This document shows, in pieces, positions 16,175-23,980 of a stretch of DNA of 64,000 nucleotides. Location of the stretch: assembly GCA_030431455.1 (NCBI GenBank), contig JAUIJE010000004.1, positions 1-64,000 on the forward strand, in the 5' to 3' direction. Origin of the DNA: a bacterium (GTDB lineage Bacteria; Myxococcota; UBA727; JAUIJE01). A program made the translations under genes and the position numbers. Within the stretch, counting starts at the first letter, position 1. Every line of letters begins with the position of its first letter. The notes below the pieces were generated by a model. The model worked only from the letters and a program-made list of their open reading frames with translations. It was not told where the DNA came from and did not search any database.

Positions 16175-19082
16175 CAACCACGGGGTGGGGCTCGGTGGGT
16201 TCGAACGCGAACCGACCGGTGGTGGGGCGCTTGGGCAACGGCAACAGCTCCGGGTCGGTGGGGGCGGCCAGGCGGGTGAACTCCTCGGGGTCGGCCATGC
16301 CATCCCGGCTCGGCAATGCTTCTTCATCGCGCTCGTGCCGGTGCACCACCCCGGTCATACCGTCGACGCTGATCAGGGGGTGGTCTTGGGCCCAAGCCCG
16401 GGCCCCCTCGATCCCCACCACCACGGGGATGCCCAGCCGGCGACACATCACCGCGGCCTCGGACAACACCGAGCCCCGCTCGGCGATGACCCCGCGGGCG
16501 GCGTACAGATAGGGCAACAGCCCGAGGTCGAGCTGGTGGACCACGAACACACAGGGCTCGCTCAGCACCGGCAGGGTGCCGTCGAGGGACCCGATGCCCA
16601 ATGGCACTGCAGGGAACACCACCCGGGGGGCCACCGCCCGGCCGGGACTGGCCGCGGTGCCCCGGCGCTCATCGGCGTCGGCGCCGTCCACCGCCCCGGC
16701 CCGGGCCTGTTCGTTCAGGTTGACGGTGGCGAGCACCCCCACGGTCTCGACCTGGGCGGGCAGGACCTCGGGGAGCTGGTGCTGGACCTCTTTGCGCCAC
16801 TGGATCACCCGCTTGGGGTCGGTGTCGACCACGGTGCCGCGGACCAGGCCCCGAACCTCGTTGTAGCTGAGCAAGAACACGTCGTCGGGCCGGGCCAACA
16901 GGTTGTGCTCGAACAACCGGTCGCCGGCGCGCTGAACCGTGGCCCGGGCGCTGGTGAGCAGGCCCTGCGACACCGTGACCAACTGCGCCTTGGCCCCGAG
17001 CACCGCCCGGGTCTCGTCGAGCACGCGCTCGAACACCCGGCGCCGGGAGTGGCGCAGAAGCCGCATGCGCTTGTCGCTCATGCGCTCGGTGGTCTCGTAG
17101 TCGGCTTTGCTGCGCACCCCGTCGGCGAAGTCGGGCCGCTCGGGCGGGTCCTCGTCGAAGCGGGCCCGCACCACCTGCAACAACACGTCGGGGCGGTCCT
17201 GCAACGACGGGACCTCGAGCTTGGCCGCGCCCGGCAGCCGCAGGGGGCCGAGGGAGCGCAGGGCCCGGGCGAACTCGTCGGTGAAGGTCTCGACCCCTTG
17301 GAGCCCGGCGAGCTTGACGCTCAAATCTTCGTGTAGCGCGGTGCCGTCGAAGAGCTGGGCGAGGGCGTCCGAGGCCTCGCCGGCGTCGACGAGGGCGCGG
17401 ATGGTGTCGATGCCCAGGCTGGGCAGCTCGGTGAACTCGCCGGCGAGCAGGGCCGGGCCCGCGCCCTCCATGGGGGTGTCGAGCCAAGCCTGAACCATCC
17501 GCTCAATGGCATTGTAAAGGCCCGCGGCCATGAACGAGCACGCGATCTGATGGCTCCACACCCCGCGCAGCTCGCTGGACAGCTCGTCGAGGAGGTCGAC
17601 GACCTCGTCGGGGTCGGGCTCGCCTTGCAGTTGTTTGGCCAACGCCTCGAGCCGGGGGCGGGCCCGCTCGGCGTACCCTTGCGCTTCCTGGGTGAGCTTC
17701 TTGCTTTGCCGGCACAAGCGCATGAACGCGTCGGCGTCGTTGTCCGGGGCACTGGCCGCGCCCCCCTCGACGAGGCCTTCGACCCCGAACACCGAGACCA
17801 GCCCTTCGCTGATCAACTGGCCCTCGCCGAGGGCATCGAGATAGGTCTTCACCGCCCCCACGTTCACGAAGGCGCGCCCCTCGAGATAGGCCACCAGGCG
17901 TCCCCGGGCTTTGGCCCGGCCGCGCATCTCGCGCTCGTCGGCGCCGAGCAAAAAGATCGCGGCGTCGAACGCGGGGGGAAACGCGGAGTGGAAAAAACCA
18001 AACGTCAGCGGCGCGCACCGGCCCGCGAGCCCTTCGGGCAACAACCGGTCGTCGAACCGGCGCAACCGGCGGCTGGCCACCCGCTGGCGGGGCAAAAACT
18101 GCGGCGAGACCTGCAACAGGTGCAAGCGCCGCCCGGTGAACGCGAACTCCAGCGACACCGGCTGGGAAAACGCCTCTTCGATGCGGAGCAGCTCGGACAC
18201 CAGGGAATGTGTCTGCACCCCATCGAGGGCGGGGGCTTCGCGGGTCCCCTCGTCGAGCCGCACGATGCGGGTGCCTTGGCCACGCTCGTCATCGAAGCGC
18301 ACCACCTCGCGCTTGTCCTCGGTGCGCACTTCGATCTTGGGCGGGGTCTCCTCCTCGGACGGCTCGCGCTCGATGCGGAAGCTGTCGAGTCGACGCCCCG
18401 GCGCGCTCATGCCCCCGGCGAGCCCAAAGGTGGCGCGGATGAGGATGCGATTCTCCTCGCCGGCGCGGGTGGTGGGGTCGTGGCTTTGGCACAGGCCGGA
18501 GCTGTGGGCGTCGACCATGCGCTGCACGATCACCGCCAACGGGATCGAGAACGGGCGATCGCCCGCGGTGGCCGCGGCGGTGAGCACCCGCGACGAGAAC
18601 GCGTGGGCGAAGGCCCGGCGCACCGCCCCCTGCAGGCCCTCGAGGTCGGGCACGTAGAGGTACGTCTCGAACGCGCCGGCGTAGACCTCGGCGCGCTCCT
18701 CGTCGAGAATCGGGCTCGAGCGCACCGCGAACCGGTCGTCGGCCTGGAACGCCCCGTGGGCCCGGGTCAGCGCCTCGTCGACCGCTTCGGGCAAGGGCGC
18801 GGCTTGCACCGCGCGCACAAACCGGTCGGCGGTGGCTTGGGCCCGCACCCGGTCGAGGGTGTCTTTGCCGCGCACATCGCGCAGCAGGCTGGCGATCTGT
18901 GGGTGGGCGCAGTGCAGGTCGAACGCGGCCCGGGTGATGACACAAAAACGCGGCACCCGCGCTTTGGCCGCGAGCAAGCGACACAGGCCGGCCGCTTTTT
19001 GGCCGGTCATGTTCGCATCGATGCCCGCGCTCGTGACCTCGTGGGGCAGGAGCACCAGGGGCGGACCGGAAGACGCGCTCAT
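16155..19082 (-). CDS. PEP/pyruvate-binding domain protein, phosphohistidine residue missing
   Basis: A 975-residue relative of PEP synthase, PPDK and rifampin phosphotransferase. The N-terminal ATP/pyruvate-binding domain is clear (FAVRSSPILDEER, AEVYAGAFETYL, about residues 90-140; IVQRMV further on). A long middle region follows, and residues about 855-900 match the swivelling domain (GIPVVVGIEGA). In the swivel motif, usually GGxxSHxA, the catalytic His is replaced by Glu (GSVLSEAA, Glu875), so phosphotransfer through His is not expected. The ATG at 19082 leaves 81 bp to the divergent gene; longer starts at 19139 and 19175 are possible. Role unknown. Confidence 0.82.
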   Translation of the reverse strand: MSASSGPPLVLLPHEVTSAGIDANMTGQKAAGLCRLLAAKARVPRFCVITRAAFDLHCAHPQIASLLRDVRGKDTLDRVRAQATADRFVRAVQAAPLPEAVDEALTRAHGAFQADDRFAVRSSPILDEERAEVYAGAFETYLYVPDLEGLQGAVRRAFAHAFSSRVLTAAATAGDRPFSIPLAVIVQRMVDAHSSGLCQSHDPTTRAGEENRILIRATFGLAGGMSAPGRRLDSFRIEREPSEEETPPKIEVRTEDKREVVRFDDERGQGTRIVRLDEGTREAPALDGVQTHSLVSELLRIEEAFSQPVSLEFAFTGRRLHLLQVSPQFLPRQRVASRRLRRFDDRLLPEGLAGRCAPLTFGFFHSAFPPAFDAAIFLLGADEREMRGRAKARGRLVAYLEGRAFVNVGAVKTYLDALGEGQLISEGLVSVFGVEGLVEGGAASAPDNDADAFMRLCRQSKKLTQEAQGYAERARPRLEALAKQLQGEPDPDEVVDLLDELSSELRGVWSHQIACSFMAAGLYNAIERMVQAWLDTPMEGAGPALLAGEFTELPSLGIDTIRALVDAGEASDALAQLFDGTALHEDLSVKLAGLQGVETFTDEFARALRSLGPLRLPGAAKLEVPSLQDRPDVLLQVVRARFDEDPPERPDFADGVRSKADYETTERMSDKRMRLLRHSRRRVFERVLDETRAVLGAKAQLVTVSQGLLTSARATVQRAGDRLFEHNLLARPDDVFLLSYNEVRGLVRGTVVDTDPKRVIQWRKEVQHQLPEVLPAQVETVGVLATVNLNEQARAGAVDGADADERRGTAASPGRAVAPRVVFPAVPLGIGSLDGTLPVLSEPCVFVVHQLDLGLLPYLYAARGVIAERGSVLSEAAVMCRRLGIPVVVGIEGARAWAQDHPLISVDGMTGVVHRHERDEEALPSRDGMADPEEFTRLAAPTDPELLPLPKRPTTGRFAFEPTEPHPVVDDDADL

Positions 19083-19163
19083 GGCGAAGGCTTGACCCGC
19101 CCATCTTCGCTTGTCCACCCGGCCCGGTTCGGCGATCATCCCGCCACTGCTGGGAAGGATCGA

Positions 19164-19805
19164 ATGGACGCGCACGCGCTACTGGCCGAGGTCACCGCGC
19201 TCGAGGACAAGGGTGACCCCGAGGCTTTGGACAAGGCCCGACACGCCTATCTCGACGCCGACCCCGAGGGGCCCGACGCGGTCCGGGTGAAATACCAGCT
19301 CGGCATGAGCTACCTGTTCCGGCTTAAGGACACCGAGGGGGCGATGGGGTGGTTCAAGGCCGCGGCCCAGGACAAGTCCACCGACATCGCCAAGGAGGCG
19401 CGCATCTCCTACGCGCTGCTCCTCAACGCCAAACAAAAACGCCAGCAGGCGATCTTCGAGCTCAAAAAGCTCCTGCCCGCCGGGGTCGAGCCCTCGATCC
19501 ACACCGCCAACGCCCTCGACTTTTTGACCTTGCTGTTGCGCGAGTCGAAGGCCGCCGATCGCGACATCGAAAAGGCCGAGACCCAACGCCAAGAGCACCT
19601 GATTCGGCTGGTCGAGACCTCGTCGGACCCGGCGGAGAAGGCGCAATGGCTGCTGCGTCTCGGGGCCGCGTACGTCGACAGCAACGGGCCCGGCGAGTCG
19701 GCCAAGGCGAAAAAGGCGTTCACCGATGTGGTGAAGCTCGGCCGCGCCGCCGGCGACAGCGCGATCAAGAGCGCCCGCACCTCGCTGCGCACCTTGCCGA
19801 GGTGA
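19164..19805 (+). CDS. Small helical-repeat (TPR-like) protein
   Basis: 213 residues, cytoplasmic, mostly alpha-helical, with TPR-like spacing (YQLGMSYLFRLKDTEGAMGWFKAA; WLLRLGAAYVD). ATG 19164 follows a GGGAAGGA ribosome site. A much longer frame extends upstream but there it is antisense to the PEP-binding gene and is rejected. It ends 15 bp before recF on the same strand and probably heads the recF transcription unit. Partner proteins are unknown. Confidence 0.75.
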   Translation: MDAHALLAEVTALEDKGDPEALDKARHAYLDADPEGPDAVRVKYQLGMSYLFRLKDTEGAMGWFKAAAQDKSTDIAKEARISYALLLNAKQKRQQAIFELKKLLPAGVEPSIHTANALDFLTLLLRESKAADRDIEKAETQRQEHLIRLVETSSDPAEKAQWLLRLGAAYVDSNGPGESAKAKKAFTDVVKLGRAAGDSAIKSARTSLRTLPR

Positions 19806-19820
19806 CGTGACCGGGCGCCG

Positions 19821-20933
19821 ATGAGCACCACGCTGTCCGCCCTGCGCGCGGTTCACTTCCGCAACCTCGACCACGTCGAGCTCGAGGCCGATCCCGGCCT
19901 CAACGTGTTTTTGGGCAACAACGGCCAGGGCAAGACCAACCTCCTCGAGGCGGTGCACCTGTGCGCGGCCTTGACCCCCCTGCGCCCGGCCGAACGGGTC
20001 AAAGAACTCATCCGCTTCGGGCAGGACGAGGCCCACCTCTCGGCCGAGTTTGCCCTCGAGCTGCCCACCGTGGTCGACGTGCGCATCCACGACAAAGGCA
20101 AGCGCGCGACCATCGCGGGCAAACCCGTGCGCGATGTCAGCAGCATTGCCCAACGCATCGCGGTGGTCGCGTTCACCCCCCAAGACCTCGACGTGGTGCG
20201 CGCGGGGCCCAAGGCCCGGCGCCGGGCCCTGGACCGGTTTTGTTATGGGCTCGACCCCACCTTTGTGCACCGGGCCCGGGCCTACGAGCGCGCGCTGGCC
20301 GCCCGCAACCGGCTGCTCAAGGAGCACGTGGTCGACGAGGCCCAGCTCGACGCCTACGGGCCGGTGCTGATCGAGGCCGCGGCCGCGGTGTACGAATCGC
20401 GGGTCCGGGCGTTGCGCGCGCTCTCCCCTGCGTTCACCGAGGCGGCCGCGGGCATCACCGAAGGGGGCCTGGCCGGCACGTTGCGGTACCGCATGCACGG
20501 CCTCGACGCCGCCCCCGCCCCCGCCGCCTACGCGGGCGAATTGGCGCGAAGCCTCCAGCGCGCCCGGGGCAAAGAGCGCGCCCGCCGCACCACCCCGGTG
20601 GGCCCCCACGTCGACGACATCGAGATCCAAATGGGCGAACACGCCGCCCGCCGGCTCGCGTCCCAGGGCGAGACCCGGGCCTTGGTGTTGGCCTGGAAGA
20701 TCGCCGAGGTGGTGTGCCTGACCGAGGCGCGCAAGGCCGCGCCCATCCTCTTGCTCGACGACGTCGCGGGCGAGCTCGACCCCGCGCGGCAACGGGCGTT
20801 GTTCGACGTCGCCGAGGAGGTCGCGGCCCAGGTGTTTGTCACCACCACCCACGAGCAGACCCTGCCCGCGGGGCGCGCGGGCCGCACCTTCGTGCTCGAC
20901 GGGGGCGCGGTGGCGGCCCAGGGCACGCTGTGA
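19821..20933 (+). CDS. recF: DNA replication/repair protein RecF
   Basis: A 370-residue SMC-like ATPase that binds gapped DNA and helps load RecA through RecOR. It has the Walker A motif GNNGQGKTN (about residues 32-40), ABC-type signature region SQGETRALVLAWK and Walker B ILLLDDVAGELD. Length is typical. Its TGA overlaps the GTG start of the glycerate kinase gene by four bases. The classical dnaA-dnaN-gyrB neighbours are absent here, so recF has been separated from the replication origin cluster in this genome. Confidence 0.95.
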   Translation: MSTTLSALRAVHFRNLDHVELEADPGLNVFLGNNGQGKTNLLEAVHLCAALTPLRPAERVKELIRFGQDEAHLSAEFALELPTVVDVRIHDKGKRATIAGKPVRDVSSIAQRIAVVAFTPQDLDVVRAGPKARRRALDRFCYGLDPTFVHRARAYERALAARNRLLKEHVVDEAQLDAYGPVLIEAAAAVYESRVRALRALSPAFTEAAAGITEGGLAGTLRYRMHGLDAAPAPAAYAGELARSLQRARGKERARRTTPVGPHVDDIEIQMGEHAARRLASQGETRALVLAWKIAEVVCLTEARKAAPILLLDDVAGELDPARQRALFDVAEEVAAQVFVTTTHEQTLPAGRAGRTFVLDGGAVAAQGTL

Positions 20934-22003
20934 GCGCGGGCCCGCCGACCCGGGTGTTGGTGGCGCTCGATGCGTTCAAGGGGACCATCGACCAACACAA
21001 TGCTTGTGCAGCGCTCGCCCGGGGGGTGGCCGAGGTCGCCCCCGGGCTTGTGCTCGACCTATGCCCCATTGCGGACGGGGGCGAGGGCACCTTGGCGGTG
21101 TTGCGCAAACGGGGCACGCGGCAGGCGTTTCGGGGCCAAGCCGCGGTGCGGCTCGAGGACGGCACGGTGTTGTTCGAGAGCGCGCACGCCATCGGGCTCG
21201 ACGTGGTCAAAGGTGGGCCGTGGTCGGCGGACTCGGCCCCCCTCGCGCCCCCGGTGCGGGCGGCGGTGGCGGCGGGGGAGCGGCGGTTGGCCATCGCCCT
21301 CGGGGGCAGCGGCACCGTCGACGGGGGCGTGGGCCTGCTCGCGGCCTTGGGGGCCAAGATCAGGACCGCGTCGGGGGCGTGGACCGCGCGGGTGCACGAC
21401 CTCGGCGCGGTCACCGACGTCGACCTCGTGCCCGCCCGGGCGACGTTGCGACAAGCGACCCTCGACGCTTGGGTGGACGTGACCGTGCCCCTCGGCGGGG
21501 CGGGGGCGTTCTTTGCCCAAAAGGGCCTCACCGGGCCGGCGGCCGAGGCGCACCAGGCCGCGCTGGTGCGCTGGGGCGACACCCTGTCGCGGGCGTGCGG
21601 CCGCGATGTGCTCGGCGTTCCCGGCGCGGGGGCGGCGGGGGGGCTCGGGGCCGCGATCTCGGCGCTGGGGGGCGCGCTTTTGCCCGGGGCCGCGGCCGTG
21701 CTCGACCGGCTCGATTTCGACGCGCGCTTGGCCCGGGCGGACCTGGTGGTCACCGGCGAGGGCCGCTTCGATGCCCAATCGCGCTGGCAAAAAGGGCCCG
21801 GGGTGGTCGTCGAGCGCGCGGCCGCGGCGGGCAAGCCCTGTGTCGTCGTCGCCGGACAGATCGACGGGAACTTGTCCGGCGCGGTAGGGTTCTCCCTGGT
21901 GGACCGGTGCGCCCGGCCGACAGAACAGCCCGCCGATGCGTTGGCCACGGCGGGTCGTTGGCTGGCAAAAGCGGTCGCCGGCGGCCTTTGCGCGAGCGCC
22001 TGA
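20930..22003 (+). CDS. Glycerate 2-kinase
   Basis: 357 residues of the GarK/GlxK-type glycerate kinase family, which phosphorylates D-glycerate (to 2-phosphoglycerate) in glyoxylate or serine-linked metabolism. Motifs are LVALDAFKGT near the N-terminus, CPIADGGEGT, LGGSGTVDGG and GAGAAGGLGAA. The GTG start at 20930 overlaps the recF stop as GTGA, indicating translational coupling. The function call is firm at family level; the physiological pathway is not shown by neighbours. Confidence 0.92.
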   Translation: MSAGPPTRVLVALDAFKGTIDQHNACAALARGVAEVAPGLVLDLCPIADGGEGTLAVLRKRGTRQAFRGQAAVRLEDGTVLFESAHAIGLDVVKGGPWSADSAPLAPPVRAAVAAGERRLAIALGGSGTVDGGVGLLAALGAKIRTASGAWTARVHDLGAVTDVDLVPARATLRQATLDAWVDVTVPLGGAGAFFAQKGLTGPAAEAHQAALVRWGDTLSRACGRDVLGVPGAGAAGGLGAAISALGGALLPGAAAVLDRLDFDARLARADLVVTGEGRFDAQSRWQKGPGVVVERAAAAGKPCVVVAGQIDGNLSGAVGFSLVDRCARPTEQPADALATAGRWLAKAVAGGLCASA

Positions 22004-22043
22004 TGGGTGTAAGCAAGCCGCAACAACCGACGAAGGACGCGAC

Positions 22044-22625
22044 ATGTATTGCCCCCGCTGCGGAACCACCCTCGCCGACACCACGACTTCGTGCAGCAAC
22101 TGTCAGCTGGAGCTGACCAAGAGCACCCCCACCGGGCCCTACAACCCGATCATCGACACCGGGTTCACCAGCGGCGCGCTTTTGCTCATGTTGTTCCCCC
22201 TCGTCGGGCTGCTCGCGCGCACCAGCATTCCGGACAGCATGATCATCAACTACGGCGGTCTGGCGTTGGCCGCGCTCGGCCCCATCGCCGGGCTCGGGGC
22301 GATCTTCCTCTCCTCGGGCGCTGACAGCCTGCGCGCCCGCGACAACCGACCGGCCACCCGCGGCAAGATCAGCACCGCCAAGAAGCTCACCCTCGTCGGT
22401 TGGTTGGTGGGCACGCCCTTGATGGTGGTGGTGGTCGGGCTCGCGTTTCTGAAGTTCGCCACCGGGGCGCCCCACGTCGACAAGGCCGAGGCCGAAGCGA
22501 TGATGACGGGCGAAAAAGACGCGGTGGCGGGCGAAGACGGGGCGCCGGAAGCGGTCAAGCCCGCGGCGGAAGGGGGCGAAGAGGCCGCCGAAGAAGGCGG
22601 TAAAGGCGCGGAAGAAAAGGAATAA
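22044..22625 (+). CDS. Zinc-ribbon membrane protein of unknown function
   Basis: 193 residues. The N-terminus begins with a zinc-ribbon (CPRC at 3-6 and CSNC at about 17-20), followed by three hydrophobic segments (about 44-60, 70-90 and 115-135) and an acidic Glu/Ala-rich tail. ATG 22044 follows GAAGGA; the earlier frame is inside glycerate kinase. The arrangement suggests a small inner-membrane protein with a cytoplasmic metal-binding head. No enzymatic motif is seen. Confidence 0.75.
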   Translation: MYCPRCGTTLADTTTSCSNCQLELTKSTPTGPYNPIIDTGFTSGALLLMLFPLVGLLARTSIPDSMIINYGGLALAALGPIAGLGAIFLSSGADSLRARDNRPATRGKISTAKKLTLVGWLVGTPLMVVVVGLAFLKFATGAPHVDKAEAEAMMTGEKDAVAGEDGAPEAVKPAAEGGEEAAEEGGKGAEEKE

Positions 22626-22693
22626 TCGGGCGGGCCAGCAACGCCCGTAACCATCCGGCACCCCGCGGCGTATGCCCTGTGTGACCGGCCAAG

Positions 22694-22719
22694 CGCGTGG
22701 GCCCCGGCCCGCGCGTTTT
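22694..22719 (+). terminator. Candidate intrinsic terminator after the recF unit
   Basis: A nine-pair stem (one G-T pair) at 22694-22702/22707-22715 with a CCCG loop is followed by four T residues. It lies between the zinc-ribbon gene and msrA and could end the recF-glycerate kinase transcript. Confidence 0.45.
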
Positions 22720-22748
22720 CGTCTGGGCCGCGGAAGGACAAAACCAAG

Positions 22749-23444
22749 ATGAGACGACTTTTGGTGTTGATGTGTCTGGGCTTGGGCTGCCAACCGAGCA
22801 CGGCGGCGGGGCCCGCGTCCCAGCCGGCGGGGGGCGCCAGTGCGGCCGCCGGGCACGACAAAAAGGCGATCGCCCCCGCGCCGGCGGTGCCGGCCGGCCA
22901 CGAGACCGCGATCTTCGCGGGCGGTTGTTTTTGGTGTTTGGAGACCGCGTTCGAGGGCTTGCCGGGGGTGGACTCGGTGACGTCGGGCTACAGCGGCGGT
23001 CATGTCAAAAACCCCTCGTACCAACAGGTGGGTCGAGGGGGCACGGGGCACGCCGAGGTGGTGATGGTGGTGTTCGACCCGAAGACCGTCACCTACGACC
23101 AGCTGCTCACGCAGTTTTGGTTGAACATCGACCCCACGACCAAGGACCGGCAGTTCTGCGATTGGGGCGACAGCTATCGCCCCGAGATTTTTGTGCAGGG
23201 CAAAGCCCAGCGTGCGGCCGCGGAGAAGAGCCTGGCCGAGGTCAAAAAGACAAAACCGTTCGACGACGCGGTGGTGGTGCCGGTGACCGACGCGGGGCCG
23301 TTCTATCCCGCGGAGAACTACCACCAAGACTTCTACAAAAAAGAACCCGCGCATTATCAGCGGTACCGCACGGGGTGCGGGCGCGATGCGCGGCTCCGTC
23401 AGCTCTGGGGCAAAAAAGCGGGCGGCATCGCCACCCACCACTAA
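22749..23444 (+). CDS. msrA: Peptide methionine (S)-S-oxide reductase
   Basis: 231 residues. Repairs methionine-S-sulfoxide in oxidised proteins. The catalytic motif GCFWC places the nucleophile at Cys60, and the family segments GYSGG, VVMVVFDP and YRPEIF-like follow. An N-terminal extension of about 50 residues includes a signal-like hydrophobic stretch ending in Cys14 and an Ala/Pro linker, so the enzyme is probably an exported, perhaps lipid-anchored, form working in the envelope. The lipobox is not canonical. It converges on the ferredoxin gene 42 bp away. Confidence 0.94.
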   Translation: MRRLLVLMCLGLGCQPSTAAGPASQPAGGASAAAGHDKKAIAPAPAVPAGHETAIFAGGCFWCLETAFEGLPGVDSVTSGYSGGHVKNPSYQQVGRGGTGHAEVVMVVFDPKTVTYDQLLTQFWLNIDPTTKDRQFCDWGDSYRPEIFVQGKAQRAAAEKSLAEVKKTKPFDDAVVVPVTDAGPFYPAENYHQDFYKKEPAHYQRYRTGCGRDARLRQLWGKKAGGIATHH

Positions 23445-23486
23445 CGCCAGATGTGGCCCCCGCGCGACGGCGCGAGGGCGGGGCGG

Positions 23487-23792
23487 TCAGAGACCGAGGC
23501 TTTGCTTTTTGGCCTCGGCGGTGGGCAGGGGGTCGCCCTTTTCGCTCACCACCGGCAGATTCGGCGCTTTGTCGGCGTTGATCTGAATCCACTCTTGTTG
23601 GTCGTCGGGGACCTGGCCGTCCTCGAAAATCGCCTGCACCGGGCACTCGGGCTCGCAAGCGCCACAGTCGATGCACTCATCGGGGTCGATGTAGAGCATC
23701 TTTTCGTCGCCGTGGAAGCACTCCACGGGGCAGACCGACACGCAGTCGGTGAAGCGGCAATCGGTGCAGTTTGACGTCACGATGTAAGGCAT
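23487..23792 (-). CDS. fdxA: 7Fe ferredoxin (3Fe-4S/4Fe-4S)
   Basis: A 101-residue electron carrier. It shows the FdxA pattern: Cys9, Cys12, Cys17 and Cys21-Pro in the first motif and CIDCGACEPECP in the second, which bind one 3Fe-4S and one 4Fe-4S cluster. ATG 23792 has a perfect AGGAGG upstream; the longer frame to 23948 is not supported. The C-terminal tail of about 40 residues is typical of this subfamily. Redox partner unknown. Confidence 0.94.
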   Translation of the reverse strand: MPYIVTSNCTDCRFTDCVSVCPVECFHGDEKMLYIDPDECIDCGACEPECPVQAIFEDGQVPDDQQEWIQINADKAPNLPVVSEKGDPLPTAEAKKQSLGL

Positions 23793-23819
23793 CAAAACCT
23801 CCTGATGAGATCCATGCGC

Positions 23820-23834
23820 GTTTGCGAAGCAAAC
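23820..23834. promoter_or_regulatory. Perfect inverted repeat upstream of ferredoxin
   Basis: GTTTGC-GAA-GCAAAC lies 28 bp ahead of the ferredoxin start, in the 188-bp divergent region 23793-23980. It may be an operator; no regulator is identified. The rest of this gap holds no gene that I can support. Confidence 0.3.
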
Positions 23835-23980
23835 CGCCAATGACACCCGCTGAGCGCCCGGGGCGTCTCGGCGAGAATCCTCCGTGTAGCACCCACATCC
23901 CCAAGACACCAAGCGCGCAGCGGCAAAAAACGCGCCTCCCTTTGGCAAAGTGTGCGCGCAGCTGCTTTGATCTTCTCGAG

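Noticed and set aside
22627-22647. Hairpin CGGGCG...CGCCCG after the zinc-ribbon gene
   Set aside because: Short stem, nine-base loop and no T-run; the structure at 22694-22719 is a better terminator.
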